The notes under the pieces were generated by a model. The model did not search any database, was not told the origin of the DNA, and saw only the letters and a program-made list of their open reading frames with translations. Positions 7,729 through 16,483 of a DNA stretch of 64,000 bases are shown here, piece after piece. The first letter of the stretch is position 1. Every line of letters begins with the position of its first letter. Location: contig NZ_CP036455.1 in assembly GCF_004323735.1 (NCBI RefSeq), positions 5,265,101 to 5,329,100 on the forward strand, given 5' to 3'. The DNA is from Streptomonospora litoralis. GTDB taxonomy: Bacteria; Actinomycetota; Actinomycetes; Streptosporangiales; Streptosporangiaceae. The translations under genes and the position numbers were made by a program.

Positions 7729-9636
7729 CTATCCGCGGGGCGGCGGCTGCGCCGAGCCGCCGACGGCCGTCGCCCCGTCAATGCCGGAGAAGCCGCGCCC
7801 ATCGGCCTCGTCGCGCCCGCTGCGGAGCCGCTCGCCGATCCGGGCTTCGGTGGTGATGCTCTGCTCGGCCTTCTTGATCGCGGCCGAGACGATCCCGGCC
7901 CGACCGGTCGCGTACCAGGGCCGCATGCGCAGGAGGGCGGGCTGCGCCGCAGTCGCGAACAGCAGGCACTCGCCCTTCTCGATCCGCCGGATGTCGGAAC
8001 CCTGCATGATCTCCTGGCGGCGCAGCTGCACCGAGTGGTTGCCCTTGCCTTCGCCGTAGCTGAAGGAGGTGGTGGAGATGTCGTGCTGGCCGATGAGCTT
8101 GGACAGCGCCTCGACGATCTTGTGGTCGTCGAGTCCGGCGCCGAACACCTTCACCGTCGCCGCCGACCACATCGCCTCCATCCCGTTCTCCGTCCACACC
8201 CGCACGCCCTGCCGGTAGCTCTGCAGGATCGTGACCGGCACGATCCCGCGCGAGCCCAGGTGGGAGTAGAGGTCGGGCAGGTCGGCGATCTTGCAGATGT
8301 TGGCGGCCTCGTCCAGCACGGCGACGAGCGGCGGGTCGAGCCGGCCGCCCTGGCCCTCCGACGCCTCCTCGCCCGCGATGAACACTGCGTCGGTCAGGGC
8401 GGCGATCAGCGGTGCGGCCGCCGCGCGCGACTTGCTCAGCAGGTACAGCGTCTCCTTGGACTTCACGAACTCCCGCGGCTCGAAGGCGGGCACCGAGGCG
8501 TTCGCGGGAGTCACCCATGCCATGATCTGCGGATCGTCCAGGCAGCGCGCGGCCGTACGGGCGGTGGTGTAGATGCCGTCGCGGGTCTCGGCCACGATGT
8601 TCTGGGTTTCGCGCAGCGCCTCGGCATAGGCCACGAACCCGTGCTCGAAGAGCAGGTCGACGGGCTGGGGCAGTTTGGTGTCGTGCAGCCACTCGCCGAC
8701 CTTGGCCAGCGACTCGCCGCCCAGCGCCGCGGCCAGCATCAGCTGGGAGAGCAGGGCGCGCGCCGCGGGCCCCCACATGTCCTTCTTGGAGTCGTCGTCG
8801 ATGGTGAGGACGAAATGCCCGGACAGCCGGTAGGCGTCCTCGACGCTGCGTACCCCGGCCAGCGGGTCCCACCAGAAGTCCCGCTGCTGGTGGGTGACGT
8901 GCTGGGGGTCGAACAACCACACCCGCTCACCGGTGGACTGCTCGCGCAGGCTCGCCGTGGCCGCCCAGACGTCGCCTTTGTTGCTGGTCGCCAGCGCCGG
9001 GCCGGGCGCGTCCAGCACGTAGGGGATCGCCATCGCCGTCGTTTTGCCGGCCCGGGGCGCCATGTAGGCCAGCACGGTGTCCTCCCAGGAGGCGAACAGC
9101 CGCGGCCCCTTGCCGCGTCCTTGGCCTTTCACGTCGCCGATGACCAGACCGACGTCGGCCTCCGGCAGCCGGGCGGCCCGGCGGTTGCGCCGACCCTGCT
9201 TGCGCAGACTGTGCTTGCGCAGTCGCAGCGCCTTCTCGGCGGCCTCGGGGCGGGCGAGTTCGGCGATGGTCGCGTTGCCCTTGTTCAGCGCCGCGACCGC
9301 GTCGGGCTGGCCGTAGACCAGGCGGTGCGCCACCTTCAGCAGCAGCCACACCGCGGCCAGAGCCAGTGCGGACATCGGGGCGAACAGCAGCACCACCAGC
9401 GGGGTGGAGACGCCCGGCCATGTGGTCTCCGTTTCCCACAGCACCAGGGCGAGCGTCCAGGAGGCGCCGAACTCCCCGACGCGGCCCCCGGCCAGCTCCG
9501 CGGCGGCCCAAGCCGCCACCCAGAACAGGTAGGCCAGCCCCACGGCGCCCCACAGCGCGAGCAGCACGAGCAGCGGTGGCGCACCGGCCGCGGCCGCACC
9601 GCCGCGGACCTGGTACTTGGGGCGTCTGCGCGCCAT
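7729..9636 (-). CDS. VirD4/TraG-like type IV coupling ATPase
   Basis: 635 residues. Two N-terminal hydrophobic blocks (about 20-45 and 76-101) anchor the protein; the ATPase domain follows with a Walker A APRAGKTT at 193-200 and a Walker B PPLVAVLDEAAN around 435-446, then a TraM-recognition-type region including LYSHLGSRG and the LQSYRQG block. Type IV coupling proteins feed DNA or protein substrate into the secretion channel by ATP hydrolysis at the inner membrane. ATG at 9636, six bases after the VirB4-like stop, with a GGAGTGAGG ribosome site. Length and motif order fit TraG/VirD4 relatives of actinobacteria. Confidence 0.85.
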   Translation of the reverse strand: MARRRPKYQVRGGAAAAGAPPLLVLLALWGAVGLAYLFWVAAWAAAELAGGRVGEFGASWTLALVLWETETTWPGVSTPLVVLLFAPMSALALAAVWLLLKVAHRLVYGQPDAVAALNKGNATIAELARPEAAEKALRLRKHSLRKQGRRNRRAARLPEADVGLVIGDVKGQGRGKGPRLFASWEDTVLAYMAPRAGKTTAMAIPYVLDAPGPALATSNKGDVWAATASLREQSTGERVWLFDPQHVTHQQRDFWWDPLAGVRSVEDAYRLSGHFVLTIDDDSKKDMWGPAARALLSQLMLAAALGGESLAKVGEWLHDTKLPQPVDLLFEHGFVAYAEALRETQNIVAETRDGIYTTARTAARCLDDPQIMAWVTPANASVPAFEPREFVKSKETLYLLSKSRAAAAPLIAALTDAVFIAGEEASEGQGGRLDPPLVAVLDEAANICKIADLPDLYSHLGSRGIVPVTILQSYRQGVRVWTENGMEAMWSAATVKVFGAGLDDHKIVEALSKLIGQHDISTTSFSYGEGKGNHSVQLRRQEIMQGSDIRRIEKGECLLFATAAQPALLRMRPWYATGRAGIVSAAIKKAEQSITTEARIGERLRSGRDEADGRGFSGIDGATAVGGSAQPPPRG

Positions 9637-9642
9637 GGCGCC

Positions 9643-11208
9643 TCACTCCTTGCGGATCGCCTGGTCGGTGTCGTAGAGGGCGAGTTCGTCGCGCGTGAGC
9701 GACATCTGCACCGGGATGCCGAGCCGCTCGGCGCCGGTCTTGATCAGGTACTTGCCGCGACCGGGGTGGCGCGCGCCGGGCTGCCAGGAGTCCGGGGAGG
9801 ACCACGACGACACCAGCCCCTGCTCGGGTCCCGTCAGCGGCGTGATCCGGTTGACCCAGGCGAGTTCGCGCGGGGGCAGGCCCGCCAGGACGGTGATGGC
9901 CGAGCGGTCCACGAACCCGCGGGCCTTGGCGCGGTCCTCTTCGTTGGCCAGCGCCTCCAGGTCGCTCAGCGAGTGCGTCACCATCACCGAGGCCATGCCC
10001 TTGGACCGGTTGAGCCGGGTGAGGGAGTCCGCGAACTCCACCAGGCCCGGTGCGCCCCGCAGGGCGCGCCACAGCTCGTCCATCACGCCGATGTAGGAGC
10101 GGCGGCGGATCGCGCCGTGCTCGGCCAGCACCGAGGCGGCGTCGACCATGCCGAACCCGTAGCTCCACGTGCACAGCATCGCCGCGGTCAGCAGCTTGTC
10201 CCCTGCGGCGCCGACACGGGAGATGTCGACGCTCACCCCGGGCGACTCCATGTCCAACGGGTTGGTGGTCTCGCCGTCGAAGACCCCGGCGAGCGAACCC
10301 GTGCACAGCAGCCGCAGCGTGAAGACGAGGTCGTCCACGCGGTTGTCGTACCGCTCGCCGCCGTCGGCGCGGGCGAAGGCCCGCAACGAGTCCGGCCCCT
10401 CCTCGACGACCTTGAGCACGTCGACCACCGTCGGCTCGCGGGAGCCGGCCAGGCGCTCGTCCAGCAGGTCCACGGCCGCGCCCAGCACGACCTCCTCGGC
10501 GTTGGTGATGCGGTCCTCGCGGATGAGCGTGCACAGCGCCATCAGCAGCGAGATGCGGCGGGACCGCACCTCCCAGCGCAGCTTCTCCCGCTCCACCGGG
10601 CTGAGGCGGCCGGTGATCCCGCCCAGCGGCCCGGCGTCGAGCGGGTTGATGCGATCGAGCCCGCGGCCGATCCGCACCACCTGGCCGCCCAGATGGCTGA
10701 TCAGCTCGGTGTAGTCGGGTTTGGTGTCGCCCAGGACGATCGCCTGGGAGCCGAAGGCCACGGCCCCGGTCACCAGCCGCTTGACGAAGGTGGACTTGCC
10801 GGTGCCCGGCTGGCCGAGTACGAAGCAGCCGGGGTTGGTGACCAGCCCGGCGCGCAGCCAGGCCATGGGGTCCAGGCAGACCACCTCGCCGGAGAGGAGG
10901 TCGCGGCCGATCGGTGTGCCGACGGAGGGCGGCTTGCTGCTGGTGACGAAGGGGAACAGGCCGCACGCCTGCGCGGTGGTGGCCTGGTACTCCACGACGT
11001 GGGGGATGTTGACCGCGACCCCGCCGCCGCGGTGCCGCCACCCGCGCACGGGGGCGATGGTTTCGGGCTCGCGGCCACTCCGGTGGTCAGCCCCGTCGTC
11101 GGGCCGCCCGTTCTCCGCTTGCTCCCGACTCCGCCGCCTGCCCTGCGCGCGCTTCTGCTTCTCGCGGCGCCGCTGCTCGCGCGGGTCCTGCCGCTCGGCG
11201 ATGGTCAT
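9643..11208 (-). CDS. VirB4-like secretion ATPase
   Basis: 521 residues. A basic N-terminus (1-60) is followed by a RecA-like ATPase core with Walker A GQPGTGKST at 132-140 and Walker B YIGVMDELW at 372-380, plus a VMVTHSLSD sensor-like segment around 409. VirB4/TraC-type ATPases energise pilus assembly and transport in type IV secretion. It lacks the usual large N-terminal VirB4 domain; that part may be supplied by the SCO6880-family protein encoded directly upstream, as in other actinobacterial loci where the two are split. Tight spacing to both neighbours supports a common transcript. Confidence 0.85.
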   Translation of the reverse strand: MTIAERQDPREQRRREKQKRAQGRRRSREQAENGRPDDGADHRSGREPETIAPVRGWRHRGGGVAVNIPHVVEYQATTAQACGLFPFVTSSKPPSVGTPIGRDLLSGEVVCLDPMAWLRAGLVTNPGCFVLGQPGTGKSTFVKRLVTGAVAFGSQAIVLGDTKPDYTELISHLGGQVVRIGRGLDRINPLDAGPLGGITGRLSPVEREKLRWEVRSRRISLLMALCTLIREDRITNAEEVVLGAAVDLLDERLAGSREPTVVDVLKVVEEGPDSLRAFARADGGERYDNRVDDLVFTLRLLCTGSLAGVFDGETTNPLDMESPGVSVDISRVGAAGDKLLTAAMLCTWSYGFGMVDAASVLAEHGAIRRRSYIGVMDELWRALRGAPGLVEFADSLTRLNRSKGMASVMVTHSLSDLEALANEEDRAKARGFVDRSAITVLAGLPPRELAWVNRITPLTGPEQGLVSSWSSPDSWQPGARHPGRGKYLIKTGAERLGIPVQMSLTRDELALYDTDQAIRKE

Positions 11209-11230
11209 GTCAGCTCGCTTCCTGGTCGTG

Positions 11231-12700
11231 CTATCCCATGCCGCGCTGGACGAGGTAGGGCGGGCACACGCCCAGCGGCAGGGTCGCCGCGAAGGCCACG
11301 TCCTGGCTGCCCCAGGCCCGGCGCAGCCGGATCCGCGACGTCTCCGCCGCCGATTCGGTGTGCGAGACCGCCTGCCGCAGCCGCTCGGGGTCCTCCACGG
11401 TGACCGAGGCGTAGAGGCTCATCTGGACCAGTCCCGCGCCGCGCGTCTCCTCCTGGGCGGCCTGCTTCGCGTAGGCGAGGTCCTGGTGGTCCCGGGCGCT
11501 GACACGGCGGCGGACCCGCCAGGACAGCTCGCTGCGGTATTGCGCAGCGGAGTTCTGCGCCTCCAGGGCGCGCGCCGCCGCTGCGGCCGGCCACGGGCGG
11601 AACAGCAGCGTCGTCCGCTTGGTCCACCGGGTCGGCGCCAGCAGCTCGGCGAGGACCGTGCTGGTGACGTGGGTGCGCGGCGCCTCCTGCCAGATCCAGG
11701 CGACGCTGGTGCCGCTGTCGTGCAGATAGTGGTCGTGGAATGTCTCGGCGTCGACCGGTACAGCGTCGGTCCAGTCGCCGGTCTCGATCGACTCGGGATC
11801 GGTGCGCAGCCGGGTGTTGACGTCGCTCAGCGAGGCCGGGTCGTAGGCGCTGCGCACCATCCCGACGAGCTGCTGCGGACTCGCCCGGCCCAGCACGCTG
11901 ACGCCCGTGCCGGCGAGGCTGCCCTCGATCTGGGTGAGGTAGTTGCTGATCTCCGCCGCCGCCTGCATGCGGTCCTTGGGGTTGGCGGGGAACCTGCGGG
12001 GGTCGAAGGTCACGGAGACCCGCGTCTCGACCTGGGCACTGACGCTGGGCGCCTGTTTCACCAGGTCCTGCACGATCTTCTGGGCGGCCTGCGGGGAGTT
12101 CGGGTCGATCTGGGAGGACACGCCGTGGCGCAGCGCGGACCCGGGGTCGGGGCGCGACTCCACTGTCACGGTCACCCACTGCACCCACGGCATGTAGCCG
12201 AAGGAGGCCAGCCACTGGTGCCAGTTGGCGACCCAGCCGTCGACGTCGGAGGGCTCGGCCAGCCACACCGAGTTGGACGAGACGAGGATGGTCGCGGTCA
12301 TGTGGCCCAACCTGCGGTTCCACGCGATCCCGAACCGGCCGCCCCGGCCGTCCTCGCAGGAGAGCAGGGTGACCGGGGCCAGGACTCCGGGCAGCTGGAA
12401 GGCCCGCGGATGCTCGATCAGCACTCCGGCGCGGAAGCGGGTGTGCCCCAGCACCGACGCCCACCACCAGCGCAGCCGGGTCAGCAGGAAGCTCAGCAGC
12501 GAACCGCCCTGCACCGGGACCGCGGCGAGCAGGAACGCCAGCGCCATGACCGGCAGGAGCACCGCAGCGACCGAGGGCGCGTACAGGCCGGAGAGCATCA
12601 GCACGATCAGGCCGAGCAGCAGGGCGACGGTCCCGTTGAAGCTCAGACCGAACAGCCCGATGCTGCGGCGGCGGCGCCATCCTCCGTAAGTGCGGGGCAT
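11231..12700 (-). CDS. SCO6880 family secretion-associated protein
   Basis: 489 residues. Two hydrophobic segments lie at about 20-62, followed by a soluble domain of mixed alpha/beta character containing the WLAEPSDVDGWVANWHQWL region. The family is named after Streptomyces SCO6880 and is found next to VirB4-like and TraG-like ATPases in actinobacteria; it resembles a PrgI/VirB3-like membrane part joined to the non-ATPase N-terminal half of VirB4. ATG at 12700 has an AGAGGAA ribosome site and lies five bases after the preceding stop. Role: probable inner-membrane platform with the ATPase at 9643-11208 (inference). Confidence 0.75.
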   Translation of the reverse strand: MPRTYGGWRRRRSIGLFGLSFNGTVALLLGLIVLMLSGLYAPSVAAVLLPVMALAFLLAAVPVQGGSLLSFLLTRLRWWWASVLGHTRFRAGVLIEHPRAFQLPGVLAPVTLLSCEDGRGGRFGIAWNRRLGHMTATILVSSNSVWLAEPSDVDGWVANWHQWLASFGYMPWVQWVTVTVESRPDPGSALRHGVSSQIDPNSPQAAQKIVQDLVKQAPSVSAQVETRVSVTFDPRRFPANPKDRMQAAAEISNYLTQIEGSLAGTGVSVLGRASPQQLVGMVRSAYDPASLSDVNTRLRTDPESIETGDWTDAVPVDAETFHDHYLHDSGTSVAWIWQEAPRTHVTSTVLAELLAPTRWTKRTTLLFRPWPAAAAARALEAQNSAAQYRSELSWRVRRRVSARDHQDLAYAKQAAQEETRGAGLVQMSLYASVTVEDPERLRQAVSHTESAAETSRIRLRRAWGSQDVAFAATLPLGVCPPYLVQRGMG

Positions 12701-12705
12701 TTCCT

Positions 12706-14172
12706 CTAGACTCCTCGGGCTCCGTCGGCCCCCGATGCGCCGGGAGCGGCCGGTTGGCTTGCTTCGGCTTGGGCGCCGGTACCGCCGTCCGCCCCGGCGG
12801 GAGTGTCGACGGCGGGCTCCGCCATGCCCGCTGCGGCGCTGTCACCGCCGGGCTCCGCGGCGCCGGGCGCCCCGGCGTCGCCGCCGCCCGCGTCGGTGAC
12901 GCCTGAGGGGGCGGTGGACACGGTCGTCTCGGTGTCGGCTCCGGTCGTGAGCTCCGACGCGGCCGTCGTCTCCAGGCCGCCGGCCGCGTCGGTGCCGGCG
13001 CCGGCACCCGCGCCCGCGGCCTGCACGGCCCCGCCTGCGCCCGCGGAGCCGGCCGCGACTCCCAGGGGACCGGCCTGGAACGCGCCGTCTGCGGGGGCGG
13101 AGTCGGACTGCGGGGTGTCGGGGGAAGGGAGGTTGTTCGACAGCGCGCCGCTGCGTTGCACCGCGGCTTGGGCCTGGGAGTTCCCGGAGTTCTCCGCCTG
13201 CTGCCCGCCGCCGGTGTTCTGCGCGTTGCCGCCCTGGGCACCGCCGCCCGCATCACCACCGCCTCCGCCACCGCCGCCGTCTCCATGACCGCCGAGGGCC
13301 GCCGAGCCGGCGCCCATCGCGCCCGCCATCATCAGCACGCCGGTGTGGCTCATCAGCTTCATCAGCACCGGGAGCGCCCCCGTGGCGAGGAGCATGATCG
13401 CCGCGCCGACGAAGTAGCGGAAGAGGTCGTCCCCGCTGCCGCTCAGGATCACCAGTCCGGCCAGGTACATCAGCAGGATCAGCGGTTTGTAGAGCAGGCA
13501 GGCCACCAGCCAGCCGATGACCTTGGGGAATATCCGAAGGCCGGGAACCATCGTGCTCGCGGCGGCGAGCGGCAGGATGCAGGCGATGAGGTAGATGACG
13601 GCCTGCAGCAGCACCAGGATGACGAGCTGGGCGATCAGCCCGAGGACGACCGCGAGGCCGACGATGTAGGTCACGGACTCCCCGGCCGCCTGCGTGGCGA
13701 ACCCCGATTCGCTGCCCGCCAGGCCGACCTGCATGATGCTCGCGTAGACGCTTCCGGCCGAGTCGATGAAGCTCTCGCGGCCCCCGCCCTGGTCCACGAT
13801 CATTGCGGCCAGGGCGCGGCTGAAGCCCATCAGGAGGTGGATGAAGAAGATTCCGGCGAAGGTGGTGATGATCACCGTCAGCAGGCCGCGGACGAGATCC
13901 AGCATCGGATCGAGCCGGCGCTGCCACAGCAGGCGGATCGTCGACATGAGAATGCCGAGGGTCGCCAGGAAGAGCACGAACGGGTTGAACAGGTTCTGCA
14001 GGTTGAGCATCCCCTGGTCGATCACCGGATAGAGCGGGATATGGCCGCTCAGGTCGACCTCGGTTTCGCCGGGAACCGTATAGGTGTCGCTGAGCAGCAC
14101 CTCCTCGAAGAGGGTTTTGATGATCCCTTCGATGCTCTCGTTGATCCAGTCCTGCGTGGGGCCCGCGCTCAT
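12706..14172 (-). CDS. VirB6/TrbL-like polytopic membrane protein with low-complexity tail
   Basis: 488 residues. About six membrane segments are visible (roughly 63-81, 96-117, 168-199 as a pair, 218-242, 252-270). After residue 296 comes a glycine run and then about 190 residues rich in Gly, Ala, Gln, Asn, Asp and Ser, probably disordered. The topology and position match VirB6/TrbL channel components of type IV secretion. ATG at 14172 with an AAGGAGGG ribosome site. The long Gly/Ala-rich tail is unusual compared with classical VirB6 and may reach the periplasmic or cell-wall space or stay cytoplasmic; orientation cannot be decided from sequence alone. Confidence 0.7.
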   Translation of the reverse strand: MSAGPTQDWINESIEGIIKTLFEEVLLSDTYTVPGETEVDLSGHIPLYPVIDQGMLNLQNLFNPFVLFLATLGILMSTIRLLWQRRLDPMLDLVRGLLTVIITTFAGIFFIHLLMGFSRALAAMIVDQGGGRESFIDSAGSVYASIMQVGLAGSESGFATQAAGESVTYIVGLAVVLGLIAQLVILVLLQAVIYLIACILPLAAASTMVPGLRIFPKVIGWLVACLLYKPLILLMYLAGLVILSGSGDDLFRYFVGAAIMLLATGALPVLMKLMSHTGVLMMAGAMGAGSAALGGHGDGGGGGGGGDAGGGAQGGNAQNTGGGQQAENSGNSQAQAAVQRSGALSNNLPSPDTPQSDSAPADGAFQAGPLGVAAGSAGAGGAVQAAGAGAGAGTDAAGGLETTAASELTTGADTETTVSTAPSGVTDAGGGDAGAPGAAEPGGDSAAAGMAEPAVDTPAGADGGTGAQAEASQPAAPGASGADGARGV

Positions 14173-14220
14173 CCGCCCTCCTTTCCGACGTGTGCTGCCC
14201 GATGCGGTAGGACCGGGCCG

Positions 14221-15078
14221 CTAGGGCGACCACTCCTCGTCAAGGTCGCAGTAGAGATCCGGTTTCGGCCTGTCGTATTCGACGTACTCGGGGTAGTACT
14301 CGCAGTGCCAGGCCCTGCGGGCCCAGATGGGATCGTCGTCGTGCTCGGCCGGGATGCCGTTGGTGTCAGCCGGCAGCAAGTCTGGACAGTCGTTCGGCTT
14401 GGGAGGGGTGAACCCTTCCCCCGTGTGGGTCCACTCGAGGGGACAGAAGTAGTCCCGCCAGACCCACGGCTCACCTTCCACCCACTGGCAGTTCTCCTCT
14501 TCGGCCGCGCAGAACCGGTAGCAGTCGGCTTCCTCGCCCTGCGTGCACCTCGGATCCTCGGGACCGGTCACCGGTAGAACGTCGAAGTAGCGGGACCAGC
14601 GATCATCCTCATCCGGACAGACGTACTGCTCGCCGCCGTCGTCGGAAAGCCGGTGTTCCTGGGGAATCTCCAAACACCCGTCCCCGAGTGCGTTGAACTC
14701 CTCTTCTTCCTGCTGCTCCTCGGCATCCTCGATGATCTCGGCGACGCTCTGCTCCGTCTCGTGCACCGATCCCTGCAGCAGGGTGGAGATCAGCCCGCCC
14801 GAAGCCACCAGCAGCACGATCCCGAGCAGCACCCACGGCAGCTCGGCCATGCCGCGCGCCGCGAGCCACGGGTCCCCGGTGAAGTTGGAGTGGATCATCC
14901 GGCCGCCGATGATGATCAGCGCCAGGACGCCGACGAGTACGCCCAGCGCCGAGGCGTAACCGAGCAGCTGATTGCCCCGCTCCTCGAACTCCTCGGCCGC
15001 GAGCGCCATCGCCGCGGGCGGCAGCCGGTACGCGGCCTCCGAGGCGAGCGCTAGTGCGCCGAGGGTGCCGGTCGGCAT
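14221..15078 (-). CDS. Two-pass pilin-like membrane protein with cysteine-rich acidic domain
   Basis: 285 residues. A hydrophobic signal-like start is followed by two membrane segments (about 39-60 and 80-101) separated by a short basic loop, the same layout as the two pilin-like proteins encoded upstream. From residue 105 the protein is strongly acidic and contains ten cysteines spaced through a Trp/Tyr/Pro-rich domain to the C-terminus. Ten cysteines in a probable extracytoplasmic domain suggest disulfide bonds. No known domain recognised. It may be a surface-exposed or wall-spanning part of the secretion apparatus (inference). ATG at 15078. Confidence 0.6.
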   Translation of the reverse strand: MPTGTLGALALASEAAYRLPPAAMALAAEEFEERGNQLLGYASALGVLVGVLALIIIGGRMIHSNFTGDPWLAARGMAELPWVLLGIVLLVASGGLISTLLQGSVHETEQSVAEIIEDAEEQQEEEEFNALGDGCLEIPQEHRLSDDGGEQYVCPDEDDRWSRYFDVLPVTGPEDPRCTQGEEADCYRFCAAEEENCQWVEGEPWVWRDYFCPLEWTHTGEGFTPPKPNDCPDLLPADTNGIPAEHDDDPIWARRAWHCEYYPEYVEYDRPKPDLYCDLDEEWSP

Positions 15079-15115
15079 ACCCGCCCCCTTCGTGGGAATC
15101 GTCGCGGCATCGCTC

Positions 15116-15481
15116 TCAGCCCACGCCCGCCAGGCCGGTGGCGACGGAGATCGCGACGAGCATCAGCGAGACGCCCATGATCGTCCACACCAGGCCGCCG
15201 ACCCCTTCGGCCGCGACCTCGGAGCGGCCTATGCGGCCCGCGGCCATCTTCCCGGCGGAGTAGAGGACGCCGATGATCCCGACGACGACGATCACGCCCT
15301 GGGCGTACTGGATGAAGCGGCCGATGGGGTCCTCGTCGGGGTTCTGGGAGAATCCGAACCCGAAGTCCGGCATCCGCGGTGTGGTGTCCCAGTCGACGTC
15401 GACCGCGAAGGCCGACAGCGCCGGCGTGAGCAGGGCGTCGGCGGACACCGACACCGCTTCGCAGGCGAGCCAGAGGGTCAT
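15116..15481 (-). CDS. VirB2/TrbC-like pilin-type protein, copy 1
   Basis: About 121 residues. After a hydrophobic N-terminal region and an Asp-rich linker, two membrane helices follow (IQYAQGVIVVVGIIGVLYSA and VWTIMGVSLMLVAISVATG) joined by a short loop with KMAAGRIGRSE. This layout matches VirB2/TrbC-type prepilins. ATG 15481 has an AGGAGG twelve bases upstream; a GTG at 15502 is an alternative start. The core is near-identical in pattern to the downstream-encoded paralogue at 15573-15926. Likely the pilus or channel subunit of the secretion-like system. Confidence 0.65.
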   Translation of the reverse strand: MTLWLACEAVSVSADALLTPALSAFAVDVDWDTTPRMPDFGFGFSQNPDEDPIGRFIQYAQGVIVVVGIIGVLYSAGKMAAGRIGRSEVAAEGVGGLVWTIMGVSLMLVAISVATGLAGVG

Positions 15482-15572
15482 GGGGTTGCTGGTCCTCCTC
15501 ACGTGCGCGGTCGGGATCGGGCAGGGCGACGGGCGGGAGCGGTCTCGGTGGGCGTCCGCAAGCGGCGACGCG

Positions 15573-15926
15573 TCAGGAGCCCCCCACGACGCCCGCGACC
15601 GCCCGGATGACGGGGATGGCGACGAGCATCAGCGAGATGCCCATGACGGTCCACACCAGCCCGCCGACGCCGTCGGCGGCGAGGTCGGACCGGCCGAACT
15701 TGCCGATCGCCATCTTCCCGGCGGCGAACAGGATGCCGATGATCCCGATCACGATGATCACGCCCTGGCCCCAACCGATGAGCTGCTGGATGGGGTCGTG
15801 CTGTTCCCCGCTTCCGTCGGTTCCGAAGTTCGGCAGTGCGGGGCCGTTCTCCCAGTCGAAGGCGCCGGCCTCGAAGACCGGCAGCTGGCCGGCGAGGCCG
15901 GCCGCCAGTTGCAGGATGCCGTCCAT
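15573..15926 (-). CDS. VirB2/TrbC-like pilin-type protein, copy 2
   Basis: 117 residues, ATG at 15926 after a GGAG-containing leader. Its second half (IGWGQGVIIVIGIIGILF, AAGKMAIGKFGRSDLAADG, VWTVMGISLMLVAIP) aligns almost residue for residue with the product of 15116-15481, so the two genes are tandem duplicates that have diverged in their N-terminal 45 residues. Two membrane helices with a small basic loop fit prepilins. It follows the lysine-less P-loop gene by only five bases, so it is in the same operon. Confidence 0.65.
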   Translation of the reverse strand: MDGILQLAAGLAGQLPVFEAGAFDWENGPALPNFGTDGSGEQHDPIQQLIGWGQGVIIVIGIIGILFAAGKMAIGKFGRSDLAADGVGGLVWTVMGISLMLVAIPVIRAVAGVVGGS

Positions 15927-15931
15927 GGCCC

Positions 15932-16483
15932 CTAGCTCTCCTCTGCGTTTCGTACGAGCACGTCACCGGCCGCCGCCCGGTAGCACGCCTGGGTGATCTC
16001 CGTGAGCGCCTGCTGCGCCTTCTTGTGCATGCGGACCCGGTCCACCTCGGATACGTCGACGAAGCGCAGGCCCGCCACGAAGGGCACGCGGACGAGTCGG
16101 CCGACCCGCTCCTCTACCAGGCGCAGCCGTGTGGACGCCTCGGCCGGTTCGGGCCCTGAACCGTCCGCGACCACGGCGAGCACCGCGATGCCGACGCCGC
16201 GGGCGGCGACGTTGTTGACCACGTCTGCTGCGCGGGCCGCGGCGGCCGCGTTGTCGCGGGTGACGAGGACGAGGGGGCGCCCGAAGGTGGCGATCTCGCT
16301 GCGGTCGACCGAGTAGGCGCCCAGTTCCCACGGAGTTTTGAGCAGGATGCGCAGTGTCGTGGTGCCTGCTCCTCCGTGGCAGCCCAGCAGCACCATCTCC
16401 TTGGCCCACTCCGGCAGCGCCGCCGCGTGGTCCAGCTCGGCGGCACCGCGGTCAGCCCGCTTGCGTGCCATCACATCCACCAC
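15932..16483 (-). CDS. ParA/MinD-like protein with degenerate P-loop (DUF6668-like)
   Basis: 183 residues. Near the N-terminus (about 34-44) lies CHGGAGTTTL, which has the shape of the KGGxGKT deviant Walker A of ParA/MinD ATPases but with both lysines replaced. Later segments (LVLVTRDN, VAVLAVVADGSGP-like strands) fit a Rossmann-type P-loop fold. I associate it with the DUF6668 family that accompanies SCO6880-type loci, from memory. Start could be GTG 16483 or ATG 16471. It is the first gene of the minus-strand operon and may act as a regulatory or localisation factor; nucleotide binding is doubtful without the lysine. Confidence 0.6.
   Translation of the reverse strand: MVDVMARKRADRGAAELDHAAALPEWAKEMVLLGCHGGAGTTTLRILLKTPWELGAYSVDRSEIATFGRPLVLVTRDNAAAAARAADVVNNVAARGVGIAVLAVVADGSGPEPAEASTRLRLVEERVGRLVRVPFVAGLRFVDVSEVDRVRMHKKAQQALTEITQACYRAAAGDVLVRNAEES

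Noticed and set aside
4531-11403. A 2290-codon open frame on the plus strand
   Set aside because: It is antisense to the coupling-protein and VirB4-like genes, whose motifs are intact; in high-GC DNA such long shadow frames are expected. Its translation is Arg/Gly/Pro/Ala-rich with no domain.
9643-12700. Possible single VirB4 gene split by a frameshift
   Set aside because: The SCO6880 and ATPase genes each have their own start, ribosome site and complete domain, and the split is standard in actinobacterial loci.
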